64,000 nt of DNA from Winogradskyella sp. KYW1333 (GTDB lineage: Bacteria; Bacteroidota; Bacteroidia; Flavobacteriales; Flavobacteriaceae): the NCBI RefSeq assembly GCF_003335675.1, contig NZ_QPHL01000015.1, positions 124,001 through 188,000 on the forward strand. The letters are read 5' to 3'. Below the pieces are notes generated by a model, which was not told where the DNA came from, ran no database searches, and was given only the letters and a program-made list of their open reading frames with translations. Below are positions 39,281 to 48,627 of the stretch, piece after piece; position 1 is the first letter of the stretch; each line of letters starts with the position of its first letter. The position numbers were made by a program, and so were the translations under genes.

Positions 39281-41707
39281 ATGAAGATATCTTATAATTG
39301 GCTCAAACAGTTTATTAAGATAGACTGGGATGCAGAGAAAACCGGAGAGTTACTGACAGATCTAGGGTTAGAAATCGAAGGAATTGAAGCGTATGAGTCT
39401 GTAAAAGGCGGACTTAACGGTATTGTTGTTGGCGAGGTTTTAACTTGCGTACAACATCCTAATGCTGACCGACTTAAGTTGACTACTGTAGATATAGGAA
39501 AGGATGCACCTGTGCAAATTGTTTGTGGTGCACCTAACGTGGCTAAAGGACAAAAAGTACCTGTTGCAACCATCGGAACCACATTATATACGCCTGAGGG
39601 TGAAGCATGGAAAATTAAAAAAGGTAAAATACGTGGTGAAGAAAGCCATGGAATGATCTGTGCTGAAGACGAGCTTGGCCTTGGCGAATCCCACGATGGT
39701 ATTATGGTTTTAGATGCTGGTTTAAAAGTTGGGACACCTGCAGCAGAAGTTTTTGCAATTGAAAATGATCAGGTTTTTGAAATTGGCCTAACACCAAACC
39801 GAGCTGATGCAATGAGCCATTATGGTGTTGCAAGGGACCTAAAAGCTGGTTTATTGCAAAAGGAAGTAGCATTAGAGCTAATTACACCTTCTGTAAGCTC
39901 TTATCATGTTGATGCAAGATCTTTAAAAATTGATGTTGATGTTAAAGACAAAGAGAAATGTCCTCGCTATTGTGGAGTTACCATTTCTGGTGTTAAAGTT
40001 GAAGCTTCTCCAAATTGGTTACAACATCGTATAAAATCTATAGGACTATCACCAATTAATAATGTTGTTGATATTACTAATTATGTCTTGCATGAACTAG
40101 GACAGCCGTTACATGCTTTTGATGCGCAAAAAATATCTGGTAATAAAATTGTAGTAAAAACTTGCAAAGCTGGAACGAAATTTACCACTTTAGATGAAGT
40201 TGTTAGAGAATTACACGCAGATGACTTAATGATTTGTGATGGTGAAAAGCCAATGTGTATCGCCGGCGTTTTTGGCGGCATAGATTCTGGTGTTTCCGAA
40301 AATACAAGAGATATTTTCTTAGAAAGTGCCTATTTTAATCCTGTTAGTATTCGTAAAACTGCAAAAAGACACGGATTAAATACTGATGCTTCTTTTAGAT
40401 TTGAGCGTGGTATCGATCCCAATAGTACAGAGTATGCTTTAAAACGTGCAGCTTTGTTGATTTGCGAAGTCGCTGGTGGTGAGATTACAAGTGATATCTC
40501 TGACTCCTATCCTGTAAAGATTGAGGATTTTCAAGTGAGATTGAGTTTTGACAACGCCAAAAAACTCATTGGAGAAGAAATCCCGAGGGAAACAATTAAA
40601 AGCATATTGACTTCATTAGACATTAAGGTAAACAATGTAACTGAAACTGGTTTAGGATTGACCGTTCCTGCATATAGAAATGATGTCCAAAGAGAGGCAG
40701 ATATCATCGAGGAAATCCTACGTGTTTATGGCTACAACAATATTTGTACAACTGAAAAATTAAATGCTTCGATATCTAATTCAACAAGATTTGAGGATTA
40801 TAAACTTCAGAATATAATTGGTCATCAATTGGCATCTCAAGGGTTTTTTGAAATCATGACTAATTCCCTAACAACTCCAGATTACATTGGACTGAGTGAA
40901 CAATTAAATTCAGAGCATAATGTAGAAATGCTTAATCCTCTTAGTAGTGATTTAGGTGTGATGAGACAGTCATTATTGTTTTCTGGTTTAGAAACTGTTG
41001 CACACAATATTAATAGAAAACGCGGTGATCTTAAACTGTTTGAGTTTGGTAAATCTTACCATAAATACAATGAGTCTCGAGAAGAATATAAACACCTCTC
41101 ATTGTTTGTGACAGGAAATAAAACCAAAGAAAATTGGAATTCTAAAGCGAGCCCAAGTGATTTCTTTTATTTAAAGGGAACCGTTCAAGGCATTTTAGAA
41201 CGTCTAGGTATAAACAACCTAAGGTCTGCACCTGTAAAATCTGATTTGTTTAATGAAGGAATGACCTTATCGCTCGGCAAAAAGAAATTGGTTGACTTTG
41301 GATTGGTTAAGAAGTCAATATTAAAGTCTTTCGGAATTTCTCAACAAGTATTATTTGCTAATATAAATTGGGATAATGTGTTAGATATGGCAAAGCATAA
41401 CACTATCACTTTTAAAGCCATACCAAAATACCCTGAAGTTAGACGTGATTTTGCCTTGTTAATTGACAGATCAGTTACATTTGAAGATATTTTTACTACT
41501 GCAAAACAGACAGAGAAACAACTACTTAAAACTATAAATCTCTTCGATGTTTATGAAGGTAAAAATTTACCTGAAGGCAAAAAGAGTTACGCCGTAAGTT
41601 TTACACTTCAAGATAAAAATAGAACCTTAACTGATAAACAGATTGATAAAATTATGTCTAAGCTGCAATCTAATTTTGAAAGTAAGTTAGGTGCAGAATT
41701 AAGGTAA
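39281..41707 (+). CDS. pheT: Phenylalanine--tRNA ligase beta subunit
   Basis: The 808-residue protein has the full bacterial PheT layout: an N-terminal tRNA-binding OB domain (to about 150, VQHPNADRLKL), the B3/B4 domain (around 210-400, NVVDITNYVLHELGQPLHAFD), the B5 domain (around 410-480), the catalytic-like domain and the C-terminal ferredoxin-fold anticodon-binding domain (YPEVRRDFALLIDRSVTF near 715). With PheS it forms the alpha2beta2 enzyme that charges tRNA-Phe; the beta subunit also edits Tyr-tRNA. pheS is not adjacent. It is normal in length and probably monocistronic. Confidence 0.97.
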   Translation: MKISYNWLKQFIKIDWDAEKTGELLTDLGLEIEGIEAYESVKGGLNGIVVGEVLTCVQHPNADRLKLTTVDIGKDAPVQIVCGAPNVAKGQKVPVATIGTTLYTPEGEAWKIKKGKIRGEESHGMICAEDELGLGESHDGIMVLDAGLKVGTPAAEVFAIENDQVFEIGLTPNRADAMSHYGVARDLKAGLLQKEVALELITPSVSSYHVDARSLKIDVDVKDKEKCPRYCGVTISGVKVEASPNWLQHRIKSIGLSPINNVVDITNYVLHELGQPLHAFDAQKISGNKIVVKTCKAGTKFTTLDEVVRELHADDLMICDGEKPMCIAGVFGGIDSGVSENTRDIFLESAYFNPVSIRKTAKRHGLNTDASFRFERGIDPNSTEYALKRAALLICEVAGGEITSDISDSYPVKIEDFQVRLSFDNAKKLIGEEIPRETIKSILTSLDIKVNNVTETGLGLTVPAYRNDVQREADIIEEILRVYGYNNICTTEKLNASISNSTRFEDYKLQNIIGHQLASQGFFEIMTNSLTTPDYIGLSEQLNSEHNVEMLNPLSSDLGVMRQSLLFSGLETVAHNINRKRGDLKLFEFGKSYHKYNESREEYKHLSLFVTGNKTKENWNSKASPSDFFYLKGTVQGILERLGINNLRSAPVKSDLFNEGMTLSLGKKKLVDFGLVKKSILKSFGISQQVLFANINWDNVLDMAKHNTITFKAIPKYPEVRRDFALLIDRSVTFEDIFTTAKQTEKQLLKTINLFDVYEGKNLPEGKKSYAVSFTLQDKNRTLTDKQIDKIMSKLQSNFESKLGAELR

Positions 41708-41758
41708 TATGAGAATTAGTTATATTTTTTACTTTTAACAAGAAAATTAAAGACTACT

Positions 41759-42259
41759 ATGGCAAAAATCACATTTGGTGGAAATCCCGCCACAACTATT
41801 GGAGAACTTCCTGAAATTGGTACAAAAGCACCTGATTTTAAATTAACAGCAACAGACTTATCAGATAAAACTTTATCCGATTTTTCCGGTTCTAGATTGG
41901 TCCTAAATATTTTTCCGAGTATCGGAACAGGAGTTTGTGCTCAATCTGTAAGAACATTTAATGAAAAAGCGAGTGGATTAAAAAAAACAAAAGTATTATG
42001 CATCTCAAAAGATCTACCTTTTGCACTAACAAATTTTTGCGGTGCTGAAGGGTTGGATAATGTCATAACTTTGTCTGATTATAAGACTGGTAATTTCGGA
42101 GTGTCATATGGAGTTACGTTAAAAGACAGTGCATTTGAAGCTCTTTTATCGCGTTCAGTAGTCGTTTTAGATTCTGATGGCTCAGTTTTGTACACGGAAC
42201 AAGTTCCTGAAACTGGTGACGAACCAAATTATGAAGCTGCATTAAATGCATTAGGCTAA
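41759..42259 (+). CDS. tpx: Thiol peroxidase
   Basis: The 166-residue peroxiredoxin has the Tpx signature: start AKITFGGNPATTIGELPEIG, peroxidatic Cys in FPSIGTGVCAQS (Cys60), and resolving Cys in LTNFCGAEG near residue 94. It reduces hydrogen peroxide and alkyl peroxides using thioredoxin in the cytoplasm or periplasm (no signal is present here). It is 51 bp after pheT and 16 bp before the diacylglycerol kinase gene, and is probably cotranscribed with the latter. Confidence 0.96.
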   Translation: MAKITFGGNPATTIGELPEIGTKAPDFKLTATDLSDKTLSDFSGSRLVLNIFPSIGTGVCAQSVRTFNEKASGLKKTKVLCISKDLPFALTNFCGAEGLDNVITLSDYKTGNFGVSYGVTLKDSAFEALLSRSVVVLDSDGSVLYTEQVPETGDEPNYEAALNALG

Positions 42260-42275
42260 ACGGAGCTAAAACTCA

Positions 42276-42644
42276 ATGGAGAAAAAGGAATCGTTTATTG
42301 TCAATAGACTTAAAAGCGTAGGCTATGCCTTTAAGGGTATGCTGATGCTTATAAGGACGGAACCAAGTATTCAGATTCAAGTCTTTATAGCCATTGCAGT
42401 AACGATAGCAGGATTTTATTTTGATATCTCTAGAACAGAATGGATGATACAAATAACTATGATAGGATTGGTTATGAGTATTGAAGGTATAAATACTGCA
42501 ATTGAATATTTGGCAGATTTTGTGCATCCAGAGCAACACAAAAAAATTGGTTTAATTAAGGATATTGCGGCAGGTGCTGTTTTTATAGCGTCAATTATAG
42601 CTGTTATCATTGCCGGAATAATTTATATTCCTAAATTTCTTTAA
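42276..42644 (+). CDS. dgkA: Diacylglycerol/undecaprenol kinase family protein
   Basis: The 122-residue inner-membrane protein has three spans and the DgkA motif EGINTAIEYLADFV near residue 67, whose Glu and Asn bind Mg-ATP. Enzymes of this family phosphorylate diacylglycerol or undecaprenol to recycle lipids used for cell-envelope synthesis. It is 16 bp downstream of tpx; the next gene has its own -7 box. The N-terminal NRLKSVGYAFKGMLMLIRTEPSIQIQ is also typical. Confidence 0.93.
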   Translation: MEKKESFIVNRLKSVGYAFKGMLMLIRTEPSIQIQVFIAIAVTIAGFYFDISRTEWMIQITMIGLVMSIEGINTAIEYLADFVHPEQHKKIGLIKDIAAGAVFIASIIAVIIAGIIYIPKFL

Positions 42645-42678
42645 TACCAAAAGCCTTAGGATTAGCGTTACATATTTG

Positions 42679-42686
42679 TATTTTTG
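42679..42686 (+). promoter_or_regulatory. -7 box TATTTTTG before the M15 peptidase gene
   Basis: This is an exact TAnnTTTG match 27 bases upstream of the ATG at 42714. It would serve the M15-ftsK-lolA-lptF/G run. Confidence 0.45.
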
Positions 42687-42713
42687 TTCTACCCTTGATT
42701 ACAACAACTTACT

Positions 42714-43502
42714 ATGGTACATATCAGGTACTTTTTGTTTTTAATAATCCTACTACCTTCTATTCAGTATTTAAATAGTACAGATGCAACATTTAAGTTT
42801 TTTAGTGAAGACCGTAATGGGCATCTTTTTATTTCTTATAACAAGATTGAACAAACAGAATGTATTTCTAACAAGTTGGTTTTAGGTAAATTTGATTACC
42901 GTAATAGCACTAGATTTACTAAAGTAGATTCCAAATATTTGGCCAAAGAAATTTATCTTAACAAGCAGGTTTATGAAGCATTTATTGAAATGTATGACGC
43001 AGCTAAAAAAGATGGAGTTAATTTAAAAATCTTGTCAGGCACTCGAAATTTCAAGGAACAAAAAGCTATTTGGGAACTCAAGTGTTTGAATTACAATGAT
43101 TTAAATCCGAAAGAACGTGCAAAAAAAATACTTGAATATAGTTCCATGCCGTCTACTTCTAAACATCATTGGGGTACAGATTTAGATTTAAATAGTCTTA
43201 ATAATTCGTATTTTAACAGCGGAATTGGATATGAAGAATACAAATGGCTTAAAGCTAATGCTAATAGGTTCGGTTTTTATCAGGTTTACACATCCAAATC
43301 AAAAGGTAGAACTGGTTATAATTTAGAGAAATGGCATTGGTCTTATTTGCCGGTGGCTAATAAATATTTGAATTATTATAATTCTCATACGGACTATAAT
43401 GACATTAAGGGATTTAAAGGTGATTATCTAGCTACTGAAATGAAAATGATAAATGATTATGTAAATGGCCTATCCAAAAAAGTTATAGATTACAGAAATT
43501 AA
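42714..43502 (+). CDS. M15 family D-alanyl-D-alanine carboxypeptidase
   Basis: The 262-residue protein has an N-terminal hydrophobic signal (residues 4-19) and the VanY/M15 zinc site: HHWGTDLD near residues 151-158 (His and Asp ligands) and WHWSY near 209 with the last His. The SGTRNFKEQKAIWE segment is the substrate-binding SxxR part. It trims the terminal D-Ala from peptidoglycan stem peptides in the periplasm. It begins the run into ftsK, which lies 27 bp downstream. Confidence 0.9.
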   Translation: MVHIRYFLFLIILLPSIQYLNSTDATFKFFSEDRNGHLFISYNKIEQTECISNKLVLGKFDYRNSTRFTKVDSKYLAKEIYLNKQVYEAFIEMYDAAKKDGVNLKILSGTRNFKEQKAIWELKCLNYNDLNPKERAKKILEYSSMPSTSKHHWGTDLDLNSLNNSYFNSGIGYEEYKWLKANANRFGFYQVYTSKSKGRTGYNLEKWHWSYLPVANKYLNYYNSHTDYNDIKGFKGDYLATEMKMINDYVNGLSKKVIDYRN

Positions 43503-43529
43503 TAAGGATTCCAATATACTGGATCATAT

Positions 43530-45938
43530 ATGGCAAAAAAGACAACTAAAAAGAAAAGCACGACAAAAACTAAATCGAAGGATTCATTAAAAAAACCTTC
43601 ACTAAAATTATCTAATCAACAAAAATTAGTATTTGGCAGTTTGTTGATTATAGTTGGCGTATTGCTTTTTATTTCCTTTTTATCATACATTTTCACGGGT
43701 AAAGAAGACCAAAGTGTATTGTCTAATTTTCCAGAACGAACTGAGGCATATAAGAATTGGGCTAGTCAATTAGGCGCTTGGGTAAGCGAATTATTTATAT
43801 CTAAAGGATTTGGTATCCCTTCATTTATATTTTCAGGTTTGGTTTTTCTTTCTGGTGTCTATGTGACACTTAATTTAAAAAAAGACCGTCTAAGAAAACA
43901 TTGGATTTGGGGTACGTTAATTGTCATATGGCTTTCAATCTTGTTTGGGTTCTTTACTCATAAATATGATATTCTTGGCGGTACGATTGGCTTTGAAATA
44001 AATCAATTCTTACAAGATTATATTGGCAAAATAGGAACAGCTCTATTACTGTTATTTGGTTTGATCACTTATTTAGCCATTAGATTCAAGGTAACAGGGG
44101 ATACTTTTGTCAATATATTTAAGAGTGCAAAACGTAACATTAAAGAAGATTTAACCACTGAGGAGGAAATGACTACTTTTACTGTTGATAATAGCTTAAC
44201 AGAGGAAGCTGAATCTATTAAATCTGCATTTGAGATTCCACTAGAAAATCCAGAACCAACAATTTCAAAATATTCTAAACCTGAATCAAAAAAGAAAGAA
44301 ATTAAAGTTGAGATCGAAGCACCTGAGAAAAAAGAAGTTCAAATTCCAGAATTAAAGGTTGAAGTTGAAGCCATAGAAGAAGAAAAATCTGAGTTAGATA
44401 ATCTTTCAGACAAATTAGTTGAAGATTTTGGTCAATTTGATCCAACTCTAGAACTGGGTAAATATCAATTCCCTCATTTAGATCTATTGAAAAAGTACGA
44501 TAACGAAGGAATATCAATTGATCAGGAAGAATTAGAGGAAAACAAAAATAGAATTGTAGAAACCTTAAACAATTACAAGATTGGTATTAGCAGTATTAAA
44601 GCTACTATTGGACCAACTGTAACACTATATGAAATTGTACCTGATGCTGGTATAAGAATTTCTAAAATTAAAAATTTAGAGGATGATATAGCATTGTCAT
44701 TAGCAGCCTTGGGCATAAGAATAATTGCACCTATTCCAGGCAAGGGTACCATAGGTATTGAAGTCCCTAATAAAAAAGCAACTATTGTATCTATGCGTAG
44801 TGTAATAGCCTCGCAAAAATTCCAACAATCTAAAATGCAATTACCAATTGCATTTGGTAAAACCATTAGCAATGAAACATTTGTTGTAGACTTAGCTAAA
44901 ATGCCTCACTTACTTATGGCAGGTGCTACCGGACAAGGTAAGTCTGTTGGTTTAAATGCTGTGTTGACTTCTCTATTGTACAAAAAACATCCTGCGGAAG
45001 TAAAATTTGTTCTTGTAGATCCTAAAAAGGTAGAGTTGACGCTTTTCAATAAAATAGAACGTCATTATCTGGCAAAACTTCCGGATAGTGAAGAGGCTAT
45101 CATAACAGATAATACCAAGGTAATTAATACCTTAAACTCGTTATGTATTGAAATGGATAATCGCTATGAAATGCTTAAAAATGCATTTTGTAGAAATATT
45201 TCGGAGTATAATGCAAAGTTTAAGGCAAGAAAACTAAACCCAAATGATGGGCATCAATTCTTACCATACATTGTATTGGTTGTAGATGAGTTTGCCGATT
45301 TAATAATGACAGCTGGTAAAGAGGTAGAAACTCCTATTGCGAGATTAGCACAATTGGCAAGAGCGATTGGTATACATCTTATTATTGCCACACAGCGTCC
45401 GTCTGTAAATGTTATTACAGGTATTATAAAAGCAAACTTCCCGGCAAGAATTGCTTTTAGAGTAACTAGTAAAATAGATTCTAGAACCATTTTAGATGGT
45501 TCTGGAGCAGATCAGTTAATTGGTCGTGGTGACATGCTTTTTACGCAAGGAAATGATTTAATTCGCTTACAATGTGCATTTGTAGACACTCCAGAAGTGG
45601 AAAAAATTACTGAATTTATCGGATCTCAAAAAGCATATCCAGATGCACACTTATTACCAGAATATGCAGGTGAAGAAGGTGGCACAAATCTTGATATAGA
45701 TATTGCAGATCGAGATAAGTTGTTCAGAGAAGCTGCAGAAATAATTGTGACAGCCCAACAAGGATCTGCATCACTATTACAACGTAAATTAAAATTAGGA
45801 TATAACAGAGCTGGTAGAATAATTGATCAGTTAGAAGCTGCCGGAATTGTTGGTCCTTTTGAAGGTAGTAAGGCAAGACAAGTCTTAGTACCAGATTTTG
45901 TAGCATTAGATCAATTATTAGAAAACGAAAAACAATAG
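43530..45938 (+). CDS. ftsK: DNA translocase FtsK/SpoIIIE
   Basis: The 802-residue protein has a basic start, four N-terminal membrane spans (about residues 30-180), an acidic Lys/Glu linker (215-290), the alpha/beta motor domains with Walker A GATGQGKS near 464-471 and Walker B VLVVDEFADL near 585, and the C-terminal gamma winged helix (ASLLQRKLKLGYNRAGRI near 752) that reads polar KOPS-like sequences. It pumps chromosomal DNA through the septum and aids dimer resolution. It lies in the conserved flavobacterial order M15-ftsK-lolA-lptF/G-ribB with gaps of 17-28 bp. Confidence 0.96.
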   Translation: MAKKTTKKKSTTKTKSKDSLKKPSLKLSNQQKLVFGSLLIIVGVLLFISFLSYIFTGKEDQSVLSNFPERTEAYKNWASQLGAWVSELFISKGFGIPSFIFSGLVFLSGVYVTLNLKKDRLRKHWIWGTLIVIWLSILFGFFTHKYDILGGTIGFEINQFLQDYIGKIGTALLLLFGLITYLAIRFKVTGDTFVNIFKSAKRNIKEDLTTEEEMTTFTVDNSLTEEAESIKSAFEIPLENPEPTISKYSKPESKKKEIKVEIEAPEKKEVQIPELKVEVEAIEEEKSELDNLSDKLVEDFGQFDPTLELGKYQFPHLDLLKKYDNEGISIDQEELEENKNRIVETLNNYKIGISSIKATIGPTVTLYEIVPDAGIRISKIKNLEDDIALSLAALGIRIIAPIPGKGTIGIEVPNKKATIVSMRSVIASQKFQQSKMQLPIAFGKTISNETFVVDLAKMPHLLMAGATGQGKSVGLNAVLTSLLYKKHPAEVKFVLVDPKKVELTLFNKIERHYLAKLPDSEEAIITDNTKVINTLNSLCIEMDNRYEMLKNAFCRNISEYNAKFKARKLNPNDGHQFLPYIVLVVDEFADLIMTAGKEVETPIARLAQLARAIGIHLIIATQRPSVNVITGIIKANFPARIAFRVTSKIDSRTILDGSGADQLIGRGDMLFTQGNDLIRLQCAFVDTPEVEKITEFIGSQKAYPDAHLLPEYAGEEGGTNLDIDIADRDKLFREAAEIIVTAQQGSASLLQRKLKLGYNRAGRIIDQLEAAGIVGPFEGSKARQVLVPDFVALDQLLENEKQ

Positions 45939-45957
45939 AAAAGTAGACATATACCAC

Positions 45958-46599
45958 ATGAAAAAGTTAGTTTTAATATTAAGTTTAGCCCAAGGATTTT
46001 CAGGCTTAGCACAAAATGATGCTAAGGCAGAATCATTACTTAATGAGGTAAGTCAGAAAATTAAAACTTATAAGAATATTAGCTTAGACTTTAAATACGA
46101 GCTTAATAATATAAGTGAAAATATTAATCAAGAAACCCGAGGCGATGTTGTCATACAAGGCGAAAAATACAAGCTTAATGTATTAGGTATTACTCGTATT
46201 TATAATGGCAAAACGCTTTATACTATTAGCCCAGAGGATGAAGAGGTAACTATTTCTTCAGATAACACGGATGAGGAAGGAACCATAACTCCGAGCAAAA
46301 TGCTTTCTTTTTATGAAGATGGTTACACCTACAAAATGGATATTATTCAAAATGTAAGAGGAAGAAAAATTCAGTACGTTAAACTTAATCCTATCGATAC
46401 AAATTCAGAAATAAAAAACATTTTATTGGGTATCGATGCTACTACAAAACACATCTATAACCTCATAGAAAATGGTAAAAACGGAACAAAAACCACATTA
46501 ACCGTTAATTCTTTTAAAACAGACGAGCCTATATCAAAAACCTTATTTACATTTGATGAAAGTAAATACAGTGATTACTTTATCAATAAAATTGATTAA
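45958..46599 (+). CDS. lolA: LolA-like outer-membrane lipoprotein carrier
   Basis: The 213-residue periplasmic protein has a signal peptide (residues 1-18, ending GLA) and the LolA half-barrel pattern: SLDFKYELNN strands, the GDVVIQGEKYKLN segment and an acidic ISPEDEEVTI loop. LolA ferries lipoproteins from the inner to the outer membrane. It sits 19 bp after ftsK and 17 bp before the LptF/G gene, which places two envelope-transport genes in one operon. Confidence 0.9.
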   Translation: MKKLVLILSLAQGFSGLAQNDAKAESLLNEVSQKIKTYKNISLDFKYELNNISENINQETRGDVVIQGEKYKLNVLGITRIYNGKTLYTISPEDEEVTISSDNTDEEGTITPSKMLSFYEDGYTYKMDIIQNVRGRKIQYVKLNPIDTNSEIKNILLGIDATTKHIYNLIENGKNGTKTTLTVNSFKTDEPISKTLFTFDESKYSDYFINKID

Positions 46600-46616
46600 G
46601 GTTTAAATAGTAATTT

Positions 46617-48599
46617 GTGAAAATATTAGATAGGTACATACTTATCACATTTCTTAGAACGTTTTTTAGCGTTTTTATCATATTCATGTTCATCTTTGTT
46701 CTGCAAGGGCTTTGGCTTTATATATCAGAATTAGCAGGTAAAGATTTGGATATTTCTGTTACAGCCAAATTTATTCTATATTACATGCCAAGGCTCATAC
46801 CATTGGTTGTGCCACTCACCATATTATTAACTTCAATAATGGTATTCGGTAATTTCGCAGAAAATTATGAGTTTGCCGCAATGAAGTCTACTGGTATTTC
46901 TTTACAACGCGCAATGCGAAGTCTAAGTGTTTTTATAGTCATCTTAGGCGTTGCTTGTTTCTTTTTTGCAAATAATGTAATTCCTTGGGGCGAGTATCAT
47001 TTCTACAATCTTCGTAAAAACATTGCTAAAGTAAAACCTGCTCTAGCCATCGCAGAGGGTCAATTCAATGAAATTGGAAACATTAATATTAAGGTTGATA
47101 AAAAAACTGGTGAAAGAGGTCAATATTTAGATGGCGTAATCATTCACGAAAAAAGCAGTACAAGAACGGGAAACCATAAAGTTATAGTTTCAGAGAAAGG
47201 CGAGCTCAAAAGTAGTCCAGATTCTAATGTGTTACAGCTAGAGCTATTGAACGGAAATTATTATGAGGAAATAATTGATTCCAAAAACAGTAGAAACGAA
47301 AAGAAACCTCATGCCAAAAGTTATTTTGAAAGTTATATCATAAATGTTGATTTAGAAATTTTAAATACTGAAGACCTAGACGAAAAAAGTCAAAGTGACA
47401 GGTACAGTATGTTAGATATAAAGCAGTTAAACAGGGCTATAGATACTTTAGATAAAGAACGGAAAGATGATTTAAAAGCATTATCTAATACCCTTTATAA
47501 CAGATCTACTTATACTGCCTTAAATTTAAATATAGATAAGAATAAAAAAGACTCACTCTATACAGGTGAGTTATTGGATTTGTTTAATCTTCAAAACAAG
47601 CTTCAAATTATAAATTTAGCTACAAATTCGGCCAATAGCACCACTCAGATAATTGAATCTAACAAACGAAATTTTGCGACCAAAAAAATATGGTACAACA
47701 AACATATTACTGCTTTACACGACAAGTTTGTATTAGCTGTCGCTTGTATTATTCTGTTTTTTGTAGGAGCACCTTTGGGAGCTTTAATTCGTAAAGGAGG
47801 ATTAGGTTTACCTATGGTTGTTGCCATTGTTTTATTCCTCACCTATCATTTCTTTGGGATTTTTGCTATTAACAGTGCAGAAAAAGGAAGTTTAAATCCT
47901 ATTATAGGATCTTGGTTATCTACAACAGTAATGTTACCTTTGAGTATCTATTTGACATCACGTGCAACCAATGATAAAGGTGTTTTCCAAATAGACCCAC
48001 TTCTAGTTCCTTTGAAACAATTATTTACTTCTAAACGTCCGATCCGTCTATCAGAAAGTGAGACCAAAGAATACAATTATTACAAAAAGTATACTCTTGA
48101 AGAACTGGTTAAGGTAATAAAAAGCCAAGGTGAATATGATCTAGACAAAAGACCAAAGGAGATTGCACTTCATAACTTGCTTAACCGTAATATATCACTT
48201 GAAAACTTAAAAACTGAAGGTCTTGAGATACCAGCCAAACTAATAGAAGCTAAATCAATCCTCAAAGACTTCAAGGATTACTCCAAGACAAGCTTAGTTA
48301 GTTTTACAATTGGTGGTATCTTATTGATATTGCATTTTGTCTTTAGAAATAACAAATTACCTGAATTGGCTGAAGCATCTTTAAGTTTGAGTATTATAAG
48401 TTTTATTTTTTTGGCAATTTATGCTGTAGTGTCTGCGATTGTTTATTCAAAATTTTACAAGACAATTAACGAAAAACAAAAACGTATTAATCCAATTTGG
48501 TTCTTTATCACACTTCCACTCTACCCTTTAAAATATATCTTCCTCAAAAATAGAATAGAACAACACTTCTATCTAAGCTGTATTAATAATATAAAATAA
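46617..48599 (+). CDS. LptF/LptG family permease with C-terminal extension
   Basis: The 660-residue inner-membrane protein starts at GTG 46617. Three spans at residues 10-115 and three at about 375-455 enclose a large periplasmic beta-jellyroll domain, the layout of LptF/LptG permeases that pull lipopolysaccharide out of the inner membrane with the LptB ATPase. After the usual end (about residue 460) it carries 200 more residues with a Leu-rich charged helical part and two further spans (near 560-580 and 590-612), which is not typical of E. coli LptF/G. It is followed 28 bp later by ribBA. Confidence 0.9.
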   Translation: MKILDRYILITFLRTFFSVFIIFMFIFVLQGLWLYISELAGKDLDISVTAKFILYYMPRLIPLVVPLTILLTSIMVFGNFAENYEFAAMKSTGISLQRAMRSLSVFIVILGVACFFFANNVIPWGEYHFYNLRKNIAKVKPALAIAEGQFNEIGNINIKVDKKTGERGQYLDGVIIHEKSSTRTGNHKVIVSEKGELKSSPDSNVLQLELLNGNYYEEIIDSKNSRNEKKPHAKSYFESYIINVDLEILNTEDLDEKSQSDRYSMLDIKQLNRAIDTLDKERKDDLKALSNTLYNRSTYTALNLNIDKNKKDSLYTGELLDLFNLQNKLQIINLATNSANSTTQIIESNKRNFATKKIWYNKHITALHDKFVLAVACIILFFVGAPLGALIRKGGLGLPMVVAIVLFLTYHFFGIFAINSAEKGSLNPIIGSWLSTTVMLPLSIYLTSRATNDKGVFQIDPLLVPLKQLFTSKRPIRLSESETKEYNYYKKYTLEELVKVIKSQGEYDLDKRPKEIALHNLLNRNISLENLKTEGLEIPAKLIEAKSILKDFKDYSKTSLVSFTIGGILLILHFVFRNNKLPELAEASLSLSIISFIFLAIYAVVSAIVYSKFYKTINEKQKRINPIWFFITLPLYPLKYIFLKNRIEQHFYLSCINNIK

Positions 48600-48602
48600 A
48601 CT

Positions 48603-48610
48603 TATCTTTG
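48603..48610 (+). promoter_or_regulatory. -7 box TATCTTTG before ribBA
   Basis: This is an exact TAnnTTTG match 17 bases upstream of the ATG at 48628 and just after the permease stop, so ribBA can be transcribed independently of the ftsK run. Confidence 0.5.
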
Positions 48611-48627
48611 CCCTTTAAATTGATTAT

